DNA of 64,000 bases from an uncultured Bacilli bacterium (lineage in GTDB: Bacteria > Bacillota_I > Bacilli_A > RF39 > UBA660), in the NCBI GenBank assembly GCA_934155005.1, contig CAKPGR010000002.1, positions 33,568 to 97,567 of the forward strand. Reading direction: 5' to 3'. Made by a program: the position numbers and the translations under genes. Each line of letters begins with the position of its first letter. The first letter of the stretch is position 1. This document shows positions 57,242 to 64,000 of this stretch, one piece after another. A model generated the notes under the pieces. The model was not told the DNA's origin. It made no database searches and saw only the letters and a program-made list of their open reading frames with translations.

Positions 57242-57532
57242 TCAATTTAAATCTCTTAGTTTTTCCTTAATTAATAAAATAAGTTCTATATTGTAATTCA
57301 TTTTATTTAGAACAATTAAACTATCTTGTAATTTAGTTTTTAATGGTGTCTTTTCTTTATATTGCATTGCTTCTTCTTTATAATTATAATCTTTAATATA
57401 GTTTTCTTTAACAAAATTAGTAATATAAATTTCTACGTCTTTTAAAGCAAATTCTTTTAATGGATAGTTATCCATTTCACTTATCCCATAATATCCACCA
57501 ACTAAGTATTTAAATGTATCTTCTAAATTCAA
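57242..57532 (-). CDS. Hypothetical protein
   Basis: 96 residues, charged and helical, with VGGYYGISEMDNYPLKEF near the start and MNYNIELILLIKEKLRDL at the end. No signal peptide or known family. Stands between a 50-base gap from the gene above and an AT-rich region. Confidence 0.5.
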   Translation of the reverse strand: MNLEDTFKYLVGGYYGISEMDNYPLKEFALKDVEIYITNFVKENYIKDYNYKEEAMQYKEKTPLKTKLQDSLIVLNKMNYNIELILLIKEKLRDLN

Positions 57533-57621
57533 AATATCACTTCCATTATCTTTCTAATTATATATTGTAAAAAGATAATGTGTCAATAGTTACAAAATAT
57601 TAAATTGTTAAAATATATATC

Positions 57622-57649
57622 AAAAAAGTGATAACAAAATTGTTATCAC
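57622..57649 (-). terminator. Terminator of family member 6
   Basis: Perfect 22-base palindrome GTGATAACAAA / TTTGTTATCAC (57628-57649) followed by T6 on the minus strand, after the stop. Confidence 0.85.
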
Positions 57650-57662
57650 CTTGAAAGATTAT

Positions 57663-58658
57663 TTAGTCAATAATTGATTTTGATATTGTTATTACTGGGC
57701 GCATACCGCTGCCAGGATCGCTAACAGTGGCGCCGTTCAAGCCACCGTGCCTATACACATACCACGCATGAGTAGAGCCGCTTATATTCGCATTACTTGT
57801 CCAGTAGCCCCATATATCTTGATCTGCATTATTTAAACAGCCATAAGTTGTACAATCACTTCTTGTTCTATCATATAACCATCCATATTTACTTCTTTTA
57901 CTTGTATCATTTTGGTTATTACTTCCAAAATAAAACCATGGTTGCCCTTTTTCACTTGAATCCCAGTTCGCATTATTTGATATTTTAGCTACTTCATTTG
58001 CTGTGATTAATCTAGCAGCATTTTTCCAGTCTTTTGTATCATTTTCTAAAGCTATAGCTACTTCTTTCATTTCGCTATTGTTTCCACTTGAATTCCATGC
58101 TACACGAGCTGTTGTATTATGGTCTAATATTAAGTTTACTGAACTATTTGCTTCTTCATCATTAAATGTATACCATTTCATACACCCTGTCTTTGTTCCT
58201 GTTAAACTCACTGCTTCACTTTCACTACATTTTTCTCCTGTTGTTGGATTATAGTATATAGCTGTTCCATTTTCATATTTCTTTTTAACACTTGATTTTA
58301 TTGCTTTTCCATTTGTTACTATATAGTTATCAAACGTTAAATCATATCTTGTTACATTACCTTTACTTATTACTACAACTCCATTACTTGGAGTACTTCC
58401 TTTTACTGATATTCCTAATTTTTTTAATTCTTCTACTGAATAAGCTCTATCTTTAACCTTAGAGGCATTTGTATCAACTTCATTTATCATTACTTGTTTT
58501 TCTATAGCATCTATATAACCTAGAGCTGATGACTCTGCTGCTCCTTTTTTAGCCTTTTCTATTACACCTAATATTGTTGGTGTTGCGATTAAAGCAATTA
58601 TAGCTAGTATTACTATTACAGCTAGTAACTCTATTAAAGTAAAACCTTTTTTATTCAT
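57663..58658 (-). CDS. Prepilin-type lectin-like variable surface protein (family member 6)
   Basis: 331 residues, same layout as member 2: prepilin leader, pilin-like helix, GVVVISKGNVTRYDL, lectin module from about residue 125, GYWTSNANISGSTHAWYVYRH...GMRPVIT at the end. Conserved region nearly identical to member 2 outside the last 40 codons. Variable region at 294-320 is markedly richer in G+C (about 58% by hand count) than the rest of the gene. AAAGGA before ATG; leader copy F upstream. Confidence 0.85.
   Translation of the reverse strand: MNKKGFTLIELLAVIVILAIIALIATPTILGVIEKAKKGAAESSALGYIDAIEKQVMINEVDTNASKVKDRAYSVEELKKLGISVKGSTPSNGVVVISKGNVTRYDLTFDNYIVTNGKAIKSSVKKKYENGTAIYYNPTTGEKCSESEAVSLTGTKTGCMKWYTFNDEEANSSVNLILDHNTTARVAWNSSGNNSEMKEVAIALENDTKDWKNAARLITANEVAKISNNANWDSSEKGQPWFYFGSNNQNDTSKRSKYGWLYDRTRSDCTTYGCLNNADQDIWGYWTSNANISGSTHAWYVYRHGGLNGATVSDPGSGMRPVITISKSIID
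57699..57779 (-). other. Putative DGR variable region in family member 6
   Basis: Codons 294-320. Variable codons GGC, ACT, CAT, TAT, TAT, CAC, GGC, AAC, GGC, GCC, ACT, GAT, CCT, GGC and AGC end in T or C; framework codons TCT, GCG TGG, GTG, AGG, GGT, TTG, GTT AGC equal those of member 1. The G+C jump relative to its surroundings is consistent with multiple A-to-G/C changes. Confidence 0.65.
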
Positions 58659-58681
58659 TCTATCATTCCTTTCAAAACATT

Positions 58682-58794
58682 AAAAAAGAGGGTTTTGTAT
58701 CCCCCCCCCCGACTTTGAAATTTTTTTATCTCTCAGTCAATATTATTATTTTGTTTTACATACTTATTTTAACAAATTAACACTCTTTTTTCAA
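58682..58794 (-). promoter_or_regulatory. Poly-G leader and promoter, copy F
   Basis: TTGAAA (58789-58794), 17 bases, TAAAAT (58766-58771), shared leader, 10 G (C at 58701-58710), ATACAAAACCCTC and T6. Matches copies B and C through the G run. Confidence 0.85.
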
Positions 58795-58983
58795 GTCTTT
58801 TATTTCTTTATTTGATAACCGGTTATCTTTTCGATTAAAGAAATATCCATTTTTTCATTTAACATTTTTTTTGCTACTTCTATTTTCTATTTTTATTTTA
58901 TTTTTTGATATCATTTATATAAATTTCATAGTTTTTTTATTTTAAAAATTAAAACCGCTGAATTTCAACGGTTAATATCAATA
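58795..58983. other. Gene-free region between leader F and tRNA-Lys
   Basis: AT-rich. Contains a perfect 14-base palindrome GATAACCGGTTATC (58814-58827) inside a looser dyad (TTTCTTTA ... TAAAGAAA), and a stem AACCGCTGAA / TTCAACGGTT (58953-58973) that on the minus strand follows tRNA-Lys and precedes T-rich sequence, so it is probably the tRNA terminator. No coding frame seen. Confidence 0.5.
58953..58973 (-). terminator. Terminator of tRNA-Lys
   Basis: Stem AACCGTTGAA / TTCAGCGGTT on the minus strand followed by TTTTAATTTTTA, 11 bases downstream of the tRNA. Confidence 0.65.
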
Positions 58984-59059
58984 TGGTGTCCTGTTAGGGA
59001 CTCGAACCCTAGACCCACTGATTAAGAGTCAGTTGCTCTACCAACTGAGCTAACAAGAC
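58984..59059 (-). tRNA. tRNA-Lys (anticodon CTT)
   Basis: 76 bases with encoded CCA. Acceptor GTCTTGT pairs with ACAGGAC; D arm GCTCAGTTGGTAGAGC; anticodon stem ACTGA/TCAGT with loop CTCTTAA; T loop GTTCGAGTC. Reads AAG codons. Confidence 0.97.
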
Positions 59060-59086
59060 ATTTATTACTTAATCAGTATAACACAA

Positions 59087-59368
59087 TTAATTTTCTTTTT
59101 CAATATTTTCTATCTCTTTTTTTAATGCTTCAACCATTTTTTTTAACATATTCACTGTCTCTTCTGTTGTATTAAATGACATGTCGTTCATTCTTTCTCC
59201 TTGAACTTGTTTATAATATGCATTCGTACATAAAACCTGCGCTACTAACATAAGCCAGTTTCCTAAGGCATTTTGTTCATTAGCAGTCGTATCGTCTATA
59301 AGTAAATAGCCAATAGCAACAGCTGATAAGGTAAATAATTTGGGATCAACATCAGGAATTAAACGCAT
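59087..59368 (-). CDS. Hypothetical protein
   Basis: 93 residues: MRLIPDVDPKLFTLSAVAIGYLLIDDTTANEQNALGNWLMLVAQVL, then helical charged tail. One hydrophobic stretch (about 12-27). Resembles small proteins seen next to ddl in some uncultured Firmicutes, but I cannot name a family. Faces toward ddl, 51 bases downstream of it. Confidence 0.6.
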   Translation of the reverse strand: MRLIPDVDPKLFTLSAVAIGYLLIDDTTANEQNALGNWLMLVAQVLCTNAYYKQVQGERMNDMSFNTTEETVNMLKKMVEALKKEIENIEKEN

Positions 59369-59407
59369 ATTATCATCTCTATTAATTTTATGATAAAAAG
59401 TAATTAA

Positions 59408-59433
59408 AAAAACAGGTTTTTACATTCCTGTTT
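59408..59433 (-). terminator. Terminator of ddl
   Basis: Stem AAAACAGG / CCTGTTTT with a 10-base loop and T7 on the minus strand, overlapping the ddl stop. Confidence 0.85.
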
Positions 59434-60619
59434 TATTTTTTAACCCTTTTACACCTTTAGCACCATTATAAGTACTTAATATATTAGTATCAAAGCTAGT
59501 TGTTTTCTTAGACATTTTTTTATAATTCTTAACAGCTGATGTAATCATTTCATCTAATAAATTAGGATAAGACTTACCTACTTTATTCCATAGATAGAAT
59601 GATAAACTTCCTGGAATTGTATTAGGTTCATTTACATACACTTCTTTTGTTTCTTTATCAATTAAAAAATCTATTCTAGCTACACCACTTAAATTTAAAG
59701 CTTTAAATGTTTTTAATGAGTATTCTCTAACTTTTTCTTCTACTTTTTTATCTAATCTAGCAGGTATAATCATATCACTATTAGACATTTTGCCACTTAC
59801 TTTTTTTGCACCTTTTTTACCATTTCCAACATATTTATCTTCATAAGTTAAAAAATCATTTTTAGTAACCATTTCAGCAATTGCACTTGTTTCAGCAAAT
59901 TCATAATTACCAAGTACTGAGCAATTTACTTCTAATAAGTTATTAATCATTTTTTCAACTACTATTTTGTTATCATATTTAATTGCTTCTCTAATAGCCT
60001 TTTCTAAATCTTTTTCTGTTTTTACAACGCTTATTCCAACACTACTTCCTAAATTAGCAGGTTTAATAATAACTGGATAACCTAGTTCTTTTATTTTTTT
60101 ATTGATATCTTTTTCATCATTTAAATATTCTGTATCATAGAACCATGTATACTTTGGTGTTGGGATATTTTCTGCTTCCATTACTTGTTTCATAACAACT
60201 TTATCTTGTCCTAGCGCTGCGCCTAAAATATTAGGACCAACATATGGAATACCAACTGTATCTAAGAATCCAGCAATAGAACCATCCTCAGCACCTTTAC
60301 CATGTACAATTGGAAAAGCAATATCTAATTCAGCAACATTTCTTCTAAATAAACCTTTTGTTGATTGTAAGAAGAAGCCTTCATCTGTTTTGACTAACGT
60401 TACTTTTTTAGCGTATCTTTTCAAAGTGTCAAAATCTTTATAGACATCCATTTCCATTAACATTTTACCTGTATACCAAGTTTTATTTTTATCAATATAT
60501 ATAGGTATTATTTCATATTTTTCTTTATCCATATTATTCATAGCTTGAACAGCTGATATAATACTTACTTCATGTTCAACTGTTTCACCACCATATATAA
60601 CTCCAACTTTTATTTTCAT
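59420..60619 (-). CDS. ddl: D-alanine--D-alanine ligase
   Basis: 399 residues, ATP-grasp fold. KVGVIYGGETVEHEVSIISA, YPVIIKPANLGSSVGISVVK, and the C-terminal ARIDFLIDKETKEVYVNEPNTIPG. Joins two D-Ala for peptidoglycan precursor synthesis; a cell wall is therefore expected. Start at ATG 60619 (AGTGATAAA before it), matching the family start; the longer frame runs into murF. Confidence 0.95.
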   Translation of the reverse strand: MKIKVGVIYGGETVEHEVSIISAVQAMNNMDKEKYEIIPIYIDKNKTWYTGKMLMEMDVYKDFDTLKRYAKKVTLVKTDEGFFLQSTKGLFRRNVAELDIAFPIVHGKGAEDGSIAGFLDTVGIPYVGPNILGAALGQDKVVMKQVMEAENIPTPKYTWFYDTEYLNDEKDINKKIKELGYPVIIKPANLGSSVGISVVKTEKDLEKAIREAIKYDNKIVVEKMINNLLEVNCSVLGNYEFAETSAIAEMVTKNDFLTYEDKYVGNGKKGAKKVSGKMSNSDMIIPARLDKKVEEKVREYSLKTFKALNLSGVARIDFLIDKETKEVYVNEPNTIPGSLSFYLWNKVGKSYPNLLDEMITSAVKNYKKMSKKTTSFDTNILSTYNGAKGVKGLKNKTGM

Positions 60620-60632
60620 TTTATCACTCTTT

Positions 60633-62225
60633 CTACTTCTCATTAAAGATGTCAGGTAGGTCATTTTCAAGTAATGCATAAGTTTCTTTATCAGCTAATT
60701 TATTCATCATTGGAAATGCTTCTTTAACATCATTTATTATATGAATTTTTTCTTTTTTAAATTTTTTAGATATAATTCCATCATATATATCTTTTGTTTG
60801 ATTTTTTCCAACTAATATTACTTCATCAGCAGCATCAGCTATTTGAGTACCAAACTCTTTATTTAATTCTTTTTGCTTAGGTCCTAATTCAATCATTCCT
60901 GGTGTTACAACAATTTTTTTACCTGGCATCATCTTTAAAACATCAAGTGCCATTTTAGCTCCAACAGGATTTGAATTATAAGCATCATCTATAATATTAA
61001 TATTACCATATTTTTTAAGTTCTAAACGGTGTTCTATTGAATTTACTTTTTTTACTCCCATTTGTAATTGTTTTATAGAAAGACCAAGCTCATGTCCAAG
61101 CGCTATACCAGCTAGTATATTATAAACATTTGCTTGTCCAAGTAATTTAGTTTCAAATTTATATTTTTTCTTATCACCTTTAAATACACAATCAAAAGTT
61201 GTACCATCTTTACTTAATTTAATATTTTCAGCTCTAACATCAACTTTTTTATTATCAATACCAATCCAAACAATTTTACAATCATTTTTTAATTTGTAAT
61301 TTAATTGAAGTTCATCATCGCCATTTAAGATTCCTATTCCATCATGTGGTAATGATTCAATAAGTTCAAATTTACCTTTTTGAATATTTTCTTGTGATCC
61401 AAAGCTTTCTAAATGAGCTGTACCAACTTTAGTTAAAATACCATACGTTGGTTTAACAAAATCACAAAGATATTTTATCTCTCCTCTTTTAAAAGCTCCC
61501 ATCTCTGCTATAAAAATATCATTAAATTTATCCATGTAATTATTAATTGTAATTGTAAGTCCAACAGGTGTATTGAAGTTCTTTGGTGTTGGTAGTACAT
61601 TATATTTAACATCTAATATATCATTTAATATATTTTTACTGCTAGTTTTACCATAACTTCCTGTAATTCCAATAACTTTTAAATTAGGCATACTTTTTAA
61701 TTTATTCATAGCTTTAATTTTAAATTTTAGGGATAATAATTTTTCAATTGGAAAATTAATAGTAGCTGTTAAAAGGGTTATAACAGAGTTTAAATAAACC
61801 ATTAATCCAATTATAATATAATAATTAACAATATTTTGTTCTTTAAAATTTAAAACCATAAATACAACTGGTAAAATATATAATACTATTTGTGTTATAA
61901 ATAATCTTTTAACTCTGGCTGTAACTTTTAATGATAATTTAGTTTGCTCACTTTTTTTGTTTCGAATGTAAATAAGCGATGTTACTGTATATATAATTAC
62001 TGCAATTATCATTACATAAATAGTACTTATTTTTATGAATTTAAATAATATAAAAATTAAAAATAATAAATCAATATTAATAATTTTTTTATTTTTAAGT
62101 AACCATTTTAAATACCTATTTCCTTCGTTATACCAATTTTGTTGTAGCATATGAAAAGATTTTTTAGTTTTCATATAAGCATATATATATATCATTATTA
62201 ATGAAATTATAAATTTAGTTAACAT
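60633..62225 (-). CDS. murF: UDP-MurNAc-tripeptide--D-Ala-D-Ala ligase with a membrane N-terminus
   Basis: 530 residues. The Mur ligase core starts at about 182 (VIGITGSYGKTSSKN P-loop, AEMGAFKRGEIKYLCD, NVYNILAGIALGHELGL, DDAYNSNPVGAKMALDVL), and the C-terminal domain VVTPGMIELGPKQKELNKEFG. Residues 1-160 hold four or five membrane helices instead of the usual soluble N-terminal substrate domain. Adds D-Ala-D-Ala to the UDP-MurNAc-tripeptide; it sits 13 bases ahead of ddl in the same operon, which supplies the dipeptide. Confidence 0.85.
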   Translation of the reverse strand: MLTKFIISLIMIYIYAYMKTKKSFHMLQQNWYNEGNRYLKWLLKNKKIINIDLLFLIFILFKFIKISTIYVMIIAVIIYTVTSLIYIRNKKSEQTKLSLKVTARVKRLFITQIVLYILPVVFMVLNFKEQNIVNYYIIIGLMVYLNSVITLLTATINFPIEKLLSLKFKIKAMNKLKSMPNLKVIGITGSYGKTSSKNILNDILDVKYNVLPTPKNFNTPVGLTITINNYMDKFNDIFIAEMGAFKRGEIKYLCDFVKPTYGILTKVGTAHLESFGSQENIQKGKFELIESLPHDGIGILNGDDELQLNYKLKNDCKIVWIGIDNKKVDVRAENIKLSKDGTTFDCVFKGDKKKYKFETKLLGQANVYNILAGIALGHELGLSIKQLQMGVKKVNSIEHRLELKKYGNINIIDDAYNSNPVGAKMALDVLKMMPGKKIVVTPGMIELGPKQKELNKEFGTQIADAADEVILVGKNQTKDIYDGIISKKFKKEKIHIINDVKEAFPMMNKLADKETYALLENDLPDIFNEK

Positions 62226-62229
62226 TTTA

Positions 62230-62964
62230 TCACTCCTCTATAAAACTTTTTAGGACATTTATAGTTTGCCCAAGTCTTTCTAAATATGCATAATGTGTAC
62301 AATCTTCATATATTACAACACCAGCATCTTCTATTAAATCTTCTAATTCATAAGCTCTTTCATAAGGAACAGCTTCATCTAATGTTCCCCAAATTATTAA
62401 AGCTGGACACTTTATTTTTTTTACATCTTCTGTTATATCAAGATTAACAGTATTAACCAATATTTTTCGCATCATTGGTGATGCATTTTTATAGTCTGTT
62501 GAACCAATATGCTTTTTAGCAAATTCTTCAAATTTGTTTAAAACAGGTATTTTTTTTGCTGTTTTTAATATTTTTAATTTTAAAGATTCTTTTTCTATTT
62601 CTTTTTTGAATGGACTAGCAAGTAAAACAATTTTTTTGGTTTGATATTTACTAGCATACATTAAAGTTATTTTACCGCCAAATGAATGACCAATTAAAGT
62701 TGGATTTTTAACTTTTAATTTATCTAATAGTTCTTTTATACATTCAACATAGTCATCTACTTGAAATGGATATTTTGGTTCTTCACTTAAACCATATCCA
62801 GGTAAATCGATAATAATAACATCATTTGTATCATAAAAAGGCTTAGCAATAGGTTCCATCATTGCTATATTTTGACCCCATCCATGTAAAAAAACTAATG
62901 TATCTTTTTTTGAATTCCCATATCTAACATAATTAATATTTATATCCTTAATCTTGATTAACAT
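62230..62964 (-). CDS. Alpha/beta-hydrolase
   Basis: 244 residues. LVFLHGWGQN oxyanion loop, nucleophile elbow GHSFGGK, acid D in the LIIWGTLDEAVPYERA region, and H in DCTHYAYLE near the end. Fits esterase/lipase/hydrolase-1 type; substrate unknown. Upstream of and four bases from murF, so it shares the murF-ddl operon. Confidence 0.88.
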   Translation of the reverse strand: MLIKIKDININYVRYGNSKKDTLVFLHGWGQNIAMMEPIAKPFYDTNDVIIIDLPGYGLSEEPKYPFQVDDYVECIKELLDKLKVKNPTLIGHSFGGKITLMYASKYQTKKIVLLASPFKKEIEKESLKLKILKTAKKIPVLNKFEEFAKKHIGSTDYKNASPMMRKILVNTVNLDITEDVKKIKCPALIIWGTLDEAVPYERAYELEDLIEDAGVVIYEDCTHYAYLERLGQTINVLKSFIEE

Positions 62965-63045
62965 ATATAATCACCTAATTCATTATAACATTTTTTTTTA
63001 TATAATAAAATAAATATAAAAATTTTTTTGTAAAATAAAAGTAAA

Positions 63046-63069
63046 AAATCTAGTTAAAATACTAGATTT
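63046..63069 (-). terminator. Terminator behind the decayed lectin tail
   Basis: Stem AAATCTAGT / ACTAGATTT with T6 on the minus strand; stands after the remnant and before the hydrolase gene's promoter region. Serves family member 7 by read-through. Confidence 0.75.
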
Positions 63070-63115
63070 ACTTTATTATTTATTTTGAGACAGATATAAT
63101 TTGAAAAATAACATA
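63069..63115 (-). pseudogene. Decayed 3' end of a lectin-type family gene
   Basis: Minus-strand TATGTTATT, CAAATTATATCTGTCTCAAAAT and AATAATAAAGTAA align, with few changes, with the last codons of member 5 (TATGGTATTCGCCCAGTTATATCTGTCTCAAAATCAATAATAAAATAA), which encode YGIRPVISVSKSIIK. A stop now replaces the serine codon (TCA to TAA). No coding frame upstream, since member 7 ends at 63158. So a former lectin-type gene stood here and was lost or replaced. Confidence 0.7.
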
Positions 63116-63157
63116 TTTATTTGTATTCCTACTTAATATTATCTATTTTTTTCAAAA

Positions 63158-63991
63158 CTATTTTGTTCTCTTATACATATAAACTGTTATATATGGTTGT
63201 AAATTAGAGAATGCTGTTCCTGATCCTGTTGAACCTGATGTTGACGCTGTTGTTGTTACACTATGTGAATGGTTTGCTACTCCACTTATACTATTTGCAT
63301 AATAATCTGCTGATTGATGATAATGATTTCCTGCGTTTGTTGAACCCAATGTCCCTAAAAAAGATGTATTACCATTTCTATATACAAATGTATTAGATAC
63401 AGCAGTACCTCCACCTGTTTCATTTGCCGCACTGAACACATGATTATGTTCACCATTTGTTGTTGTATTTCTCCATTCTGCACCATATCCAATAGTATAT
63501 CCTGATCCTGTCGCTGCTGCTGTTCCTTTTAATGCTGGAATACTATGATTATGACTTGGAAGATTTGAAGTTGTAAGTGTTGTTGTGCTATTTCCTCCTG
63601 TTTTACTTACAGTATTAAAATTTGTATCACTTGTATTTACTCCAACTAATGTTCTACCACTTCCATAAGCTTCCCATGTTCCACCAAATTTCTTGGCTAC
63701 ATCTGAGGCCGTTGTTATACTTGTTGAAAGATATATACTTCCAACAGGATACATTTCATCTAACATATCATTTTTTAACGAATTTATTTTTTTATTTATT
63801 TCATCATATTTATCAGCTATACTATATAACTCATCTAGTGAGTTTTGAAGTGTCGCATCACTTCCTAAACTAGACCCTGTTGGGGCATTCACTGATATTC
63901 CATTTGCGTAAAAATTACTTCCAGCATATACTCCTACACTTCCAAATATTATTCCACTTATTATTATTCCTAGTATTATCTTCTTATTCAT
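63158..63991 (-). CDS. Secreted tail-collar-like surface protein (family member 7)
   Basis: 277 residues. Export helix (about 4-22), shared YANGISVNAPTGSSLGSDATLQNSLDELYSIADKYDE module, then EMYPVGSIYLSTSITTASDVAKKFGGTWEAYGSGRTLVGVN, TTTLTTSNLPSHNHS and a long Gly/Ser/Thr/His-rich variable part (about 155-250) ending AFSNLQPYITVYMYKRTK. The collar core is close to member 4 but the loop region between NLPSHNH and FSNLQPY is 40 residues longer and quite different. Upstream leader lies outside the window. Confidence 0.78.
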   Translation of the reverse strand: MNKKIILGIIISGIIFGSVGVYAGSNFYANGISVNAPTGSSLGSDATLQNSLDELYSIADKYDEINKKINSLKNDMLDEMYPVGSIYLSTSITTASDVAKKFGGTWEAYGSGRTLVGVNTSDTNFNTVSKTGGNSTTTLTTSNLPSHNHSIPALKGTAAATGSGYTIGYGAEWRNTTTNGEHNHVFSAANETGGGTAVSNTFVYRNGNTSFLGTLGSTNAGNHYHQSADYYANSISGVANHSHSVTTTASTSGSTGSGTAFSNLQPYITVYMYKRTK

Positions 63992-64000
63992 TTTTTATCT

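Overview
A 64 kb stretch of a very AT-rich bacterial chromosome. Gene content points to an uncultivated, probably gut-dwelling, low-GC Bacillota (Bacilli, RF39/RFN20-like): PolC replicase, HrcA/CIRCE heat-shock control, a SigG-type sporulation sigma factor, YlmC, YneF, YvcK, and peptidoglycan genes ddl and murF. The standard bacterial code fits: Trp is read from TGG and no in-frame TGA is seen in genes. Nearly every gene is on the minus strand, so that is probably the leading strand; only a methyltransferase and a TspO-like gene are on plus. No insertion sequence, prophage, rRNA or CRISPR array was seen.

Layout: 1-3.6 kb two-component system, ApbE-like protein, glycosyltransferase, PRC-barrel protein; 3.6-7.2 kb sigG and unknowns; 7.2-13.7 kb heat-shock operon hrcA-grpE-dnaK-pepF-dnaJ behind a consensus promoter with two CIRCE operators; 14.7-19.6 kb Fic, lactate dehydrogenase, diguanylate cyclase, tRNA-Arg, rubrerythrin and its Fur-type regulator; 20.8-33 kb YerB, rhomboid, TspO, polysaccharide deacetylase, rluD-lspA, polC, rmuC; 33-36 kb uvrA; 36.7-48 kb secE-nusG-(coiled-coil gene)-rplK-rplA-rplJ-rplL-rpoB-rpoC; 48.8-57.5 kb yneF, parC, yvcK, mutL and unknowns; 59-63 kb tRNA-Lys, ddl, murF, hydrolase.

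Between these housekeeping blocks lie seven members of one secreted-protein family (starting near 14.57, 20.71, 36.56, 48.77, 53.37, 58.66 and 63.99 kb). They combine two export leaders (type IV prepilin-like or a Sec-type anchor) with three C-terminal modules (C-type-lectin/DUF6273-like, phage tail-collar-like, and a beta-rich module). The six whose upstream DNA is visible share a nearly identical 5' leader with a run of 9-11 G (C on the plus strand) and a hairpin followed by a T tract; five of the six also have a good promoter.

The four lectin-like members are near-constant except for about 27 codons near the C-terminus. There, variation sits at the first two bases of NNY codons while interleaved framework codons stay constant. 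This is the footprint expected of diversity-generating retroelement (DGR) variable regions. Neither a reverse transcriptase nor a template repeat is visible here, so the engine would have to act in trans. A decayed tail of a fifth lectin-type gene lies downstream of the last member. This dispersed, modular, poly-G-led, probably DGR-diversified surface-protein system is the main discovery candidate.
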